A DNA stretch of 64,000 bases, taken from NCBI GenBank assembly GCA_004764695.1, contig SMSO01000031.1, positions 3,519,048 through 3,583,047 on the forward strand. Reading direction: 5' to 3'. The stretch is from Schizochytrium sp. TIO01 (taxonomy: Eukaryota > Sar > Bigyra > Thraustochytrida > Thraustochytriidae). A model generated the notes under the pieces. The model was not told the DNA's origin. It ran no database searches and saw only the letters and a list, made by a program, of their open reading frames with translations. Below, in pieces: positions 10,362-19,473 of the stretch (positions within the stretch are counted from its first letter, which is position 1; the number at the start of each line of letters is the position of its first letter). The position numbers and the translations under genes were made by a program.

Positions 10362-11227
10362 GACGTCAAAGAATATTAGAGTGTATTGGCACATGATGTG
10401 CTTGTCTCTTTAGTTTCTTGCTATCCATTTCTGATCGTGATCTCTGGATTTTGATTAAGACCAGATTCCAAAACGTTCTTTGCATAATTAATCTTTATGA
10501 TGGAGCTGGAGAAGGAAAAAACAAAAAAAGAGAAGAAGGAGAATACATACTTATGGGACCCTATCTTTTATGATGGACACAAGTTAAAATTTCCAGATCA
10601 GAATCAGGGTTTCGTGTACGTTATTGCTAAGTCCTTCTTAAAGACGTTTCGGATCCTCAGTTACATTTGCATTTTCGGCCCGGTAGTGTTGTTATTCATC
10701 TAGGCAAAGACACTTTCCTCAGCTACATCGATAATCGTAAAATTTATGAAGTTGTTTTCTTATTGTTGATTCTGTTTTTAATTGGGAGTATTCTTGAAAA
10801 CTATGAAAGTCGGGACGGTATTTCTTCGGATGCAAAAAAAAAAGTTGTACATTCTTTGTTGTGGCAATGCCACCTACTATACTCCTTCATTTAAAGATAG
10901 TGTTGGAGAGTCTCTCTTAATGAGCCTCGTTTAAGCTTATACAAAAATATGAACTTGAAATAATGAAAGACCAACAGCGATGAGGTGCAGAGGGATGCGC
11001 TTTATACGGTAATCTCCTTTTTATCTTTATCTTTCTACTTTCTCAATTCTTGGGTTGTTAGGTGAATGCAATGCCTCCCTTTAAATGTAAAACAGTCGCA
11101 CAGTTGGCTGCTTTCAGGCTGCAATAAGCACACGATGCAGCAAGCAGGCGTATACCCTTTGTTCCCCTCTTGCCGTGAGTTTTCCGACAGAAAGAGGCAA
11201 CTTAATCTTTGTCCTTCCTTTTCCTTT
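10362..11227. other. Convergent intergenic spacer
   Basis: 3' flanks of the EF-hand gene (+) and the V-ATPase D gene (-). Short open frames near 10497-10900 are Lys- or hydrophobic-rich by base composition and end quickly. I see no gene or RNA. Confidence 0.5.
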
Positions 11228-11968
11228 TTAGAAAATGACATCGTCTTCGTTCGATTCTTCGTAACCAGGCAAAAGACTGTTCGATTCAATCTGCTGTTGT
11301 ACTTCAGAGTCGCCATCAGAGGGAGGGGCGTCGTCACTCATGGCCACAACCTTCTTAAGGCGGAAAAATTCCTCTCTCTCCATTTCGTCGAGTTCCTTAG
11401 CGATGTACTTTACTGTGGCATCCATGCGGGGAATAACAACGAACTCAAGGGCATTTACACGGCGGTTTGTGACCTTGAGGGCTTCGTCAAGGGTGACAAA
11501 GGAGGTTTGTAGACTAGCCAGTTTGACGAGCTTAAGGATAAGAGACTGGAACTTTTTCTTGGCCTGCTCAATGCTTTGGCCGCCCTGTGCAAGACCGAGC
11601 CGGTTGTTACCCTCAGTCTCCACAAAGTTTTCTTGAAATACTGGAAGACGGACACCAGCCACGTTATCTTCCGAGGCAAAAACACGTACAGTGGCATCCT
11701 TTACCTCGTATGCCACATTATCACGAAACTTCTCGTTCAAGTACATGGCACTAGCCAGGCCAAGGAAGGCTGCCGGCATTTCCTCAGCCAGAGCAAGCTT
11801 GGCCTCTTTGATCTCCTTCAAGAGGGCACGAAACCGAGCCTTCAAAGCATCAGCCTTCTTTTTCAGAAGCTCGTAACCCTTTTGGGCTCCCTTAACCTTG
11901 GCCTTGTAGGTCTGCTGATTCATACGCGTGGCGAAAACACCATCAATGCGGTCTCCGCTTCCGCTCAT
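11228..11968 (-). CDS. ATP6V1D: V-type proton ATPase subunit D
   Basis: 246 aa, ATG at 11966-11968, matching the usual subunit D length (about 247 aa in animals). The N-terminus has the family pattern [24 protein letters not shown], the first helix of the long antiparallel hairpin that forms the central rotor shaft of V1. The second helix carries [15 protein letters not shown] at about 176-190, also diagnostic. The C-terminal 30 residues are acidic and variable. The protein couples ATP hydrolysis in the A3B3 head to rotation of the membrane ring, acidifying vacuoles and endosomes. No intron. Divergent from the anoctamin gene with 1.07 kb between starts. Confidence 0.97.
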   Translation of the reverse strand: MSGSGDRIDGVFATRMNQQTYKAKVKGAQKGYELLKKKADALKARFRALLKEIKEAKLALAEEMPAAFLGLASAMYLNEKFRDNVAYEVKDATVRVFASEDNVAGVRLPVFQENFVETEGNNRLGLAQGGQSIEQAKKKFQSLILKLVKLASLQTSFVTLDEALKVTNRRVNALEFVVIPRMDATVKYIAKELDEMEREEFFRLKKVVAMSDDAPPSDGDSEVQQQIESNSLLPGYEESNEDDVIF

Positions 11969-13039
11969 CTTGGGTCTCTAAATCTGTAGATGAGTGAACT
12001 CCAAATTCCTAGAAATCCTGACAAACTGTGGAACTGTTGATCGCAAAACCCTGCAAATGCTCGCAACCTTGCAAAGATTTTCTCTTCAAGATACCTGCCC
12101 AAAGGGGGGAGAAGACCAACAAATGGAGTCGAGAGGAATGACCCGATGATCGCTCAAATGGACTCTTGCCTCTCCGCGCCCAAGTGATAGACGCCACGCG
12201 GGAACCGAGTCAGAATTCTGAAACTCTAGACGCTACGCGGGGGTCCTTGCAGCGCGCACAGTCGGTCAAGCGAGCGAGCGGCGAGTGCGCGAGGCAGTGG
12301 AGAGGATCTGTCCAAGTATCTAGTATCTATTTATCTGTCTATTTATCTGTCTTTAGTTAGGGAAATGATTATAAAATAGAGGTCTTCGTTCTATTGTTTA
12401 TTTCCTGCAAGTGAAATATCCCTCGAAAAAGCCATTTGAGACCTTCCCATAAATATACACATTTCTTTGTATTCTTTACTTGTTCTTCACTTGTTTCCAT
12501 CCCTACTACCTACTTACTGCCTACCTAGTCACGCGAAGCCCTGCTCCGTGAAAAAGCTTTTTTTTAACGCAATTGGATATTTCAGTTTATGAATATACAG
12601 GAAACTGGGTAAACTTTAAATAGTTCACTTTTACAGATACTATAGTCTACTTGTGGGAGCCACAGAGAAGAGCTAAGTTTGTCTAAAATTTTCAAGGGAC
12701 AAGTGATAATCTTGTGATGCAGTAATTGTAGGTGCCGTTACGATTAGGGATTGTTCTGCGTCAGAGTTACAGGTAGGGCGAGCAAAGTTTGCTTTTTGGA
12801 AACCGCAATTTATCATATTTCAAAAGCCGGAAGAGGTTGGAGCGAAGCTAAACGAAATCAAAACGACAATTGGTCGAGACTCGATGCACTTCCACTAGAC
12901 GGCCGCAGAGGGAAACGTTGCCTGTGGCTAAGGGAATTATTTTTGCGAAGCGGGCTTACAAACACTTGTGAATTCATACATTTATAAACCCAATTAATGT
13001 TTATGCTCGCTGGGTGCATTGGGAACTGCAAGGCTGGAT
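11969..13039. other. Divergent intergenic (promoter) region
   Basis: Holds the upstream regions of V-ATPase D (-) and the anoctamin gene (+). A TACC-rich stretch at 12502-12529 (CCTACTACCTACTTACTGCC...) is related to the dyad family described in the findings. TATC/TGTC repeats occur at 12321-12355. An ATG at 12997 opens a short ORF that overlaps the anoctamin start. No gene seen. Confidence 0.5.
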
Positions 13040-13104
13040 ATGGTCCGTGTACACGCAGAGACAAAGGAGAGCAGCGATGGCAGGTTAGAGCTGCGAGATG
13101 GTGA
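12997..13104 (+). promoter_or_regulatory. Upstream ORF overlapping the anoctamin start
   Basis: ATG at 12997 reads MFMLAGCIGNCKAG... for 35 codons to TGA, in a different frame from the anoctamin ORF and spanning its ATG at 13040. If the transcript starts upstream of 12997, scanning ribosomes would meet it first and anoctamin translation would be reduced. If transcription starts between the two ATGs it is irrelevant. Confidence 0.25.
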
Positions 13105-16015
13105 CAACCACAAGTCCGTGCAGGAGCTGGAAAAGGATCAAGTGGAGCTCCATTCATCAGAGCAAAACCTTGCATACTGCATGGCAATAGTGCTTCGTTT
13201 AAACAATCTCAAAGACAGTGCACTCCCTCGACGACTTATTCGAGCTCTTCTTTCCGCCAATCTGCAAGTTGCAATACTTAAGTCCTCGGCTACTTCATCA
13301 GATAAAGTTGTCATTCTCGTAGACGCGACAACAAACTTATGCGACAATCCAAGAGCAGGAACCGAGGCAGTATGCTCGGATATAGGTGTTGTTCTGTCGC
13401 AGTCTCAGGCTTCACAAGAAGCAAAGGTGAAAGCACGGAACAAAGTGCTTTTTCGCGAGCAAGCACGCCTGAAAGGAGAGCAAGTTTGCCTAAACTTAAC
13501 TTCAGACCACATTAAGGATCATGCTCAAGAAGTGATGCAAAACCTCACTCCTGCAGAGGAGCTTGTGCTAATTTATCGTATTATCCAAAGAGCTTTAGAT
13601 GAAATTAACATCGATGCCAAAGGTGCCATGTGTATGTTTGACACAATATGCGGAGGCGAACGTTCTACGCCACTAGAGCAGATTGTGGATGATATTTTCC
13701 CACTGCAAGATGAGGTCTGGAATGAATCATTTTTAAGGACTCTCCGGTTTCCACGAACGAGCCCATCACAAAGTCGCCTTGAAAAATATCGCATTTTTTT
13801 AATGCATATATGGGAGAAATGGATTGTGCAACGGGGAGACAACATCCATGCAGAAGGACTTCGTATCCAGTTTGGAGACCGCATATTTACTTGCGTTGAG
13901 TTTATGTTATTCTACCGCACTGGCGTGATTGGCTTGATGGTTGCATGTACTCTTCACTACTTTTTGGTTAGGTTTGCGCTCTGGAGTATGTTTATAATTG
14001 ACCTTGGTGTTATTGGTATCCTTACTTGCTGCGTATGGGCCCCATTACTTGCACGTCGTTGGTCAATTAAATACATGCATCTAGCTAAATTTTGGAAAAG
14101 TCGGCATGTTCTTGTTCCACTTAAAAGTGTTGAAAACCCCCATGTCCCGTCTAACTATCGAAGCTTATCGCAAGTTCAACGTCATAGACGTAGGACAATC
14201 GTTAGTTTGATCACTGTCGTATTTGTAGTCTTGAACATCGTCTTACTTGTACCAGTCAGTCTCTTCTTTACTCAGTGGTACGTATACGGTAAACACGCTC
14301 CAACATGTGAGTGCTGTGATTTTCTTCTTTATAAGACAGGCATTGGAAATGGAACTCAAAATATGGAAGATGTTCCTAGGGAACTGTGGCCCCAGGCGTG
14401 CTATGAAGAGTATTTTATACATCGAGAAGCATATCCACTTATGTATAGCGTGCAACCATCAAATTGCGGATACTGGAGTGTCTGTTTTTCTCAAAGTGCA
14501 GCAACGGTTGGAACAGATCGATGGGTGTACATTCTTTGTCAAGGTATCGTAATGGGACTTATCTTGGACGTTTTTCAGACTTATGCTTTTCGCAAGTTAA
14601 TGTTTCGACTCACCCGTTTTGAAGCGCATGCAACTCTCGAGAACTTTCAGAAGTTTTATGTTCGCAAATCGTTTTTCTTCATCTGGCTCAACATGTTTGT
14701 TTGGTATCTTTCGATTACTTTCCTGTATGTACCTTTCGGAGCGGCAATTCAGACGTGGCTTGTTGACGCTGGTTTTGGTGTTATTGTACCGCCTTGGGGC
14801 TGGAGAGCAGACAAAATTCGTCTGGATGAGGCATTTGTGACTCCTGTGATTGTTACCTCATTTGTCAATGGATTCCTAGATCTTTTCGTTCCCATGCGTA
14901 TTGCAAAATTGGCAATGAAGGCGAAACGCGCACGAAGGAAACTACAAGCTCTTCGAATATCGCGAGGCGGGTTTTCTTCTCAGACACTTATAAATACTGC
15001 TGCTTGGCAAACCAACAAGCAACCTGAATCTGCAACAGAGGGGGTTCCAATACAATCCGAAGAAATGGGCCGAAGTGAAGCTTTGTATCAAGAGATGCAA
15101 GCTAATTTATGCGATGCTCCTCATGTACTGAAAAATTTACGATTTTTCTCAAATACTCCAGATCGAAACTCCTACAATGCAGAAGAGGTTTTATTGCAAT
15201 CTCTTTTACCAAAATATGCTGAAGACGACGATTACTTGAATATTGTTGTTCAATTAGGCTACCTTTGCATGTTCACAAGCGCTTGGGGGCTTTTACCTCT
15301 CGCAGCATCCTGCAGGCTAGTTTTCTCTTATCGAGGGATATGCTATCGCCTTATGTACGCTTCAAAGAGAACCATTCCCATGGGTGCATTGGAGAGTCCA
15401 GGGGAATGGTTTTCAGCCTTTTATGTAACTATACTACTCGCTATTCCAGTGATTTGCGCGCAGATTGGGCTTTCTACTGGGGCGCTTGACATCGTAGCTC
15501 GCTTGGTGACTGATAACAGTGCTTGTGCTTCTGCGATTGTTGACGATGATTTAATGCTACCCGACTGGAAGAACTGCAGTGAATTGTCTCTTTCAACAAG
15601 AGTATTAGTCAGCGTCTTACTTGAACATATCTGTATTTGTATTTTTGCATATACATATTTGAGTACAAATACACATCGCGGCGGAAATACCTTGCTTCAA
15701 GATAATGCAAACGAGCGACCTGTAAAGCGAAGCAGCATCAACCAACGAATTGAGGTCTCACGAGACAGACTCACGGCAAACCCTGCTGGTGAGACAAGCT
15801 GTATCGCTTTAGATGAAGTACACCTACAAATGCGGGAAAAGATGAAGGGCTCTTCAGAGAGTGTCATGGAAGATGCCTTTTTCAGTCTTTGTCGTATTTT
15901 ACAAGGGCCTGACAAAATATTTAATGAAAAGACCTTCACAGTATCTTCCCTCGAATTGAAGGAAGGGTTTGAAAGTTTATCGCGAAATCCCATTGTTGGC
16001 CATTATTTTAAATGA
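13040..16015 (+). CDS. Anoctamin (TMEM16) family membrane protein, divergent
   Basis: 991 aa from the ATG at 13040 (MVRVHAETKES); the frame extends 7 codons upstream only to a TTG. Residues 1-280 are a soluble cytoplasmic domain. Hydrophobic segments lie near 282-308, 313-338, 386-414, 495-517, 543-567, 600-620, 732-758, 790-811 and 852-874, the anoctamin layout. Signatures are FGDRIFTCVEFMLFYR before the first span (family: YGE.IALYFAWLGFY), YLNIVVQLGYLCMF...LLPLA near 732-754 (family: EYLE.VIQFGYVTLF...PLAP), and LLEHICICIF in the last span (family: EHVVFLIKF). Members are calcium-activated chloride channels or lipid scramblases. Acidic residues that bind calcium in well-studied members look mostly replaced here (D-Y-L-N instead of E-x-x-E; no E-x-x-x-D in the next segment). 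Function may therefore be calcium-independent or tethering, by inference. Confidence 0.78.
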   Translation: MVRVHAETKESSDGRLELRDGDNHKSVQELEKDQVELHSSEQNLAYCMAIVLRLNNLKDSALPRRLIRALLSANLQVAILKSSATSSDKVVILVDATTNLCDNPRAGTEAVCSDIGVVLSQSQASQEAKVKARNKVLFREQARLKGEQVCLNLTSDHIKDHAQEVMQNLTPAEELVLIYRIIQRALDEINIDAKGAMCMFDTICGGERSTPLEQIVDDIFPLQDEVWNESFLRTLRFPRTSPSQSRLEKYRIFLMHIWEKWIVQRGDNIHAEGLRIQFGDRIFTCVEFMLFYRTGVIGLMVACTLHYFLVRFALWSMFIIDLGVIGILTCCVWAPLLARRWSIKYMHLAKFWKSRHVLVPLKSVENPHVPSNYRSLSQVQRHRRRTIVSLITVVFVVLNIVLLVPVSLFFTQWYVYGKHAPTCECCDFLLYKTGIGNGTQNMEDVPRELWPQACYEEYFIHREAYPLMYSVQPSNCGYWSVCFSQSAATVGTDRWVYILCQGIVMGLILDVFQTYAFRKLMFRLTRFEAHATLENFQKFYVRKSFFFIWLNMFVWYLSITFLYVPFGAAIQTWLVDAGFGVIVPPWGWRADKIRLDEAFVTPVIVTSFVNGFLDLFVPMRIAKLAMKAKRARRKLQALRISRGGFSSQTLINTAAWQTNKQPESATEGVPIQSEEMGRSEALYQEMQANLCDAPHVLKNLRFFSNTPDRNSYNAEEVLLQSLLPKYAEDDDYLNIVVQLGYLCMFTSAWGLLPLAASCRLVFSYRGICYRLMYASKRTIPMGALESPGEWFSAFYVTILLAIPVICAQIGLSTGALDIVARLVTDNSACASAIVDDDLMLPDWKNCSELSLSTRVLVSVLLEHICICIFAYTYLSTNTHRGGNTLLQDNANERPVKRSSINQRIEVSRDRLTANPAGETSCIALDEVHLQMREKMKGSSESVMEDAFFSLCRILQGPDKIFNEKTFTVSSLELKEGFESLSRNPIVGHYFK

Positions 16016-16286
16016 GGCCAACGCCACCTGCTTTCGAGGACAATAATATATCAGTATAGGAAAGTTATTGCTCTTAAAAGTTAGTATATAGTAAAACAAA
16101 GTTGTTCAACGTGTTATTTTGATTATCAGGGTTATGTTTGGTCAAAATCTGCATAATGATGTAGTGTCGCTGAGGTTTGAGGCGGGAGGGGGGGGGTAAA
16201 TCAAGCGAATCTTCGCCTCGCATAAATTTTTAACGTTCTATTGTGAATGTACTAACTACTTTTTGTTTTTTTTTGTTTTGCAATTG

Positions 16287-17135
16287 TCACACAGACCCTT
16301 GAATTAGAACGATTTTCTCGTTGAAACTGACATTGCCATTTAGATCTGTAGGATATTTTTCTTCAATTTCTTTGATTCCCTCCAACAGCTCCTTTTCTGA
16401 GAAGTGTGATTCACTAAAGGTTGACCACATGCGAATCTTTACCATGTTTGTCCAATCTTTCAGTTGCATAGTCACCGGAAACTCAAGCACACTGCAGCGC
16501 ACGTCGTTAAAACCTGCGTCACGCATGTAGCCAGCATATAGGCTTGCATCCTCTTGATTTAACTCCCAGACCTTACGGGCAGCATCAAACATGGGGTACT
16601 CGAATTCGTATTTGGGTCTCGTCACGGTGACACATCTGCCTCCATCTTGGAGTCCTCGAGCGAGGTCTTTATACATTCCAGCACACTCTTCGAATCCAAG
16701 ATGGTGAACAATTTCCTTCAAAAGAAACCGATCGAAGCTCTTGGGCTCCAGAGATGCCGCAAAAGAAGCTGCGTCGGCACACTTCGTAGAAACACCGGGC
16801 ACCTTCTGCGCTTCCTTAAGCATCTCTTCAGACATGTCGACACACAGAACCTTCTGCTTCAGGTCGAGCTTTTGATGCAAAAGGCCTGCAAATCTCCCCG
16901 TTCCACCTCCAATATCTGCAATGCGTGCTTCTTCGCTCTCTAGACCCGAGCCCAGGGCTTCAACGATGCAGTCGAGCTGCCATTTCTCGTATGGGCTATC
17001 TTTGGCATAAAACCACGCTCGGTGATAAGATTCTCGCACTGCTGCGTAGTGGTCGTTCGTGGTGCAAAGTCCCCGCTGGGCAAGCTTTGCTGGAGCTGAC
17101 CGCAACATCGTGGTCGCAAAACCTGTCAAAGACAT
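16287..17135 (-). CDS. Class I SAM-dependent methyltransferase, probably organellar
   Basis: 282 aa from the ATG at 17133-17135 (MSLTGFATTMLRSAPAKLAQ); upstream in-frame codons lead only to TTG. The first 25 residues are Arg/Ala/Ser-rich, lack acids and look like a mitochondrial presequence. SAM-binding motif I is IADIGGGTGRFAG at about 72-84, with Asp100 closing beta-strand 2 (VLCVDMSEEM). SFDRFLLKEIVHHLG follows as motif III. The C-terminal half lacks features that define a substrate. It is a methyltransferase-11/25 type; the methylated molecule cannot be told. Its 3' end lies 271 bp from the convergent anoctamin gene, the shortest convergent gap in the window. Confidence 0.8.
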   Translation of the reverse strand: MSLTGFATTMLRSAPAKLAQRGLCTTNDHYAAVRESYHRAWFYAKDSPYEKWQLDCIVEALGSGLESEEARIADIGGGTGRFAGLLHQKLDLKQKVLCVDMSEEMLKEAQKVPGVSTKCADAASFAASLEPKSFDRFLLKEIVHHLGFEECAGMYKDLARGLQDGGRCVTVTRPKYEFEYPMFDAARKVWELNQEDASLYAGYMRDAGFNDVRCSVLEFPVTMQLKDWTNMVKIRMWSTFSESHFSEKELLEGIKEIEEKYPTDLNGNVSFNEKIVLIQGSV

Positions 17136-18065
17136 TTCGTGTTTACAGCAGAACCTGTTCGCGATATTGCAAAACCAAAACGATATTGACAGCAATCTAA
17201 TTCATAAAAGAAACAATAAAAATAGTTTCTCAATAATAATAAGTAAAAGCTATAAACCCAAAACACTAAAAGGGTCCACAGAAATGAAAACGTGCTTCGA
17301 GGCTCAGAGAATCGATAGATGCATGCACTTTTCCCACGAACAGAAGTAAAACACAAACGCGTGGCTTAGAATCAAGAATCTAAATCGGGACCAAGGAAAT
17401 GGAAAGCTCATCTTGCGAGCGTCGCAGCAAGCATAGGTGCCTGGGACCGTGGCGATGTCGTAAGAGAAAGTTGCTTCTTTGCAAGTTTTGAAGTGAGGAG
17501 GATTCAGATGGCAATGGTCAACGTTTTGTGAAGACGAAGAAGAAGCCCGATCAATTGAGACGAGAGAAAAGCGCCATCTTGCTCGCTCTTTTCCATTTCA
17601 ACTTCTCATGCCATTTGTTTCATTAAACTTCGTCCTAGCCTCGATGAAGCATCGCCGATGCTCGTAACGTGCCAAATGTACCGTGGCGGAAGTGGCCTTC
17701 CGGCCCGGACGACGCGGCATCGTCTCTCAGCGCTCGGAAGAAGCTTATTTTTGAGGTGCGGAATGAATGATTGAAGGTTTTTCTTTATTATTTTTATTAC
17801 TTTTATTTTTTAATATTATTTTCATTATCAATTAAACATATATATGTAAATTTTAAAAAATAATTGTAAAAGCATTCCCAGACTTCTCTTCATTCAAGTT
17901 GAATGAATGAATGAATGAATGAATGAATGAATTCTCATTTTCTTCATTTTCTTCAATGAAACCAATTCATCTTACCGAGGCACCTCAACAGAACGCTTTC
18001 TAACGATATCTAGATCAGCGTCGCTCGAAGACACAACCGCGTTGAGAAAAATCTTGGCGAAAGGA
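17136..18065. other. Divergent intergenic region with AT-rich tract and GAAT microsatellite
   Basis: Separates the methyltransferase (-) from the 5'-nucleotidase (+). A very AT-rich block at 17770-17870 (runs of TTTATT and TAAAA) is followed by a (GAAT)n array at 17901-17932. No gene is supported. Confidence 0.5.
17901..17932. repeat. (GAAT)n microsatellite
   Basis: About eight tandem GAAT units. The same tetranucleotide on the other strand (ATTC) recurs at 30775-30797 and 44049-44098. Confidence 0.9.
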
Positions 18066-19145
18066 ATGAACTCACCGAGCTTTGGAGCAGCGGCCTGGGC
18101 CGTCGCAGTGGCCTCTGGTCTCCTCGCGGGCGTTCGGAGCCGGGCTTTTATCCATCATCGAGGTATCCATACTGGAGCTGGAGCTGGAGCTGTAGCTGTA
18201 GCCACAAGATTTAAGGCTGGCGCTGCGGATTCCAGCTTTAGGCGTGGTGAGGTACTCAAGACTAATGAGGATGACTTGCAGAGGAAAGTTGACACTCTTG
18301 TCAAGGCTGGGAAAAGTCAACTTCGTATCGTAATTGACTTCGACTATACGATGACGCATTTCTGGGTCGGTGGCGATAGAGGTTACTCATGCCACCGCAC
18401 GATCGAGGAGTGTGGATTACTTCCTGATGCATACCACGAAAAGGTTCGTGGCCTGCAAGAAAAGTACTTTCCAATGGAGGTCTCCTCGGAAATTTCGGTT
18501 GAAGAAAAGCGTGTTGCCATGATCGAATGGGTACAGAAAGCCCACGATGCACTGCGTGATGCTGGTTTTCGCAAGGAGTATGTTCCCGAAGCAGTCCGTC
18601 GCACCAAGATGGAGCTTCGAGCAGGTGTGGCTGAGTTCCTTAGCATGCTCAATGACGCTGGCGTCCCGGTGCTTATCTTTTCAGCTGGTATTGCAGATGT
18701 TTTAGAAGAAGTTTTGAGGCAGAGAGGTCAGCTTTACAAGAACATTACCATTGTCTCCAACAAATTTAGTTACAATGAGGATGGGACTCTCCGTGGGTTT
18801 GAGGCTGAACTGGCAGGTCGCGAGCCGTTTCATGTGATGAACAAGTCATTTACTCATGTTGACCCGGCCGTTCGGAAACGCCTTGTCGAGGAATGGGGAA
18901 ATATGAGTGATGATTCTACGGTTTTGCTTGTTGGTGACAGCACTGGTGATGTTAGCATGTCTGAAGGGTTGCTCTCTGAGGATGTACGAAGCACACGCGA
19001 GCTAAAGGTTGGCTTTCTCAACTTCAACATTTCAGATCGAATTGATGAATACCAGAACGTGTACGATGTGTTGATTCTTAATGATGGCGATTTTGGTTAC
19101 ATCAACCATATCGTTCGCCAAATCATTGGTATCCCTTACCATTAA
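18066..19145 (+). CDS. Pyrimidine 5'-nucleotidase (UMPH-1 / cytosolic 5'-nucleotidase III family)
   Basis: 359 aa from the ATG at 18066 (MNSPSFGAAAW). HAD motif I is IDFDYTMTHF at 90-99 (nucleophile Asp91, general acid Asp93), in place of the common DFDMT. The segment ELRAGVAEFLSML...VLIFSAGIADVLEEVLRQ is a family hallmark that includes the Ser of motif II. The late acidic motif is VGDSTGDVSMSEG at about 290-303. The C-terminal YDVLILND..F.Y pattern is also typical. The enzyme hydrolyses UMP and CMP to nucleosides. The N-terminal 60 residues (Ala-rich hydrophobic stretch, then Arg/His) are absent from cytosolic animal forms and suggest targeting to an organelle or membrane. Divergent from the methyltransferase, convergent with the TPR gene. 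Confidence 0.9.
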   Translation: MNSPSFGAAAWAVAVASGLLAGVRSRAFIHHRGIHTGAGAGAVAVATRFKAGAADSSFRRGEVLKTNEDDLQRKVDTLVKAGKSQLRIVIDFDYTMTHFWVGGDRGYSCHRTIEECGLLPDAYHEKVRGLQEKYFPMEVSSEISVEEKRVAMIEWVQKAHDALRDAGFRKEYVPEAVRRTKMELRAGVAEFLSMLNDAGVPVLIFSAGIADVLEEVLRQRGQLYKNITIVSNKFSYNEDGTLRGFEAELAGREPFHVMNKSFTHVDPAVRKRLVEEWGNMSDDSTVLLVGDSTGDVSMSEGLLSEDVRSTRELKVGFLNFNISDRIDEYQNVYDVLILNDGDFGYINHIVRQIIGIPYH

Positions 19146-19473
19146 AGTTTACTTGGCCTTCAAAGCATCTTGTTTGCACTTTTGCAGAGGCCATATTAGT
19201 GTTCCTTTCCTAAATGACAAGATACCAAGGTTTCACGAGTTGAGATTCTATCTATTTACTGTTAGCAATAAAATACTTAGCTCAAACTGGGGCACAACTT
19301 TAGCTCCCTATCAAATATTTCTCACACCTCCCCAATTTAGCCTATGAATTAAAAAAATATAATACTTAAAAAAATTAAAATAAATGATAAGCTGTGGAAC
19401 TTTTATTCTCGAGCGCTCAAAGTAATAGATTTCAGATCAGTTGAAGATTTTCAAAACAAGCCATCATTTAACA
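19146..19473. other. Convergent intergenic spacer
   Basis: AT-rich 3' flanks of the 5'-nucleotidase and TPR genes. AATAAAATA at 19266-19274 and runs of A near 19350-19385 could be 3'-end signals. Nothing else seen. Confidence 0.5.

Noticed and set aside
10497-10894. Two overlapping short frames after the EF-hand gene
   Set aside because: Lys-rich and hydrophobic content follows local A/T richness; no motif and no good context.
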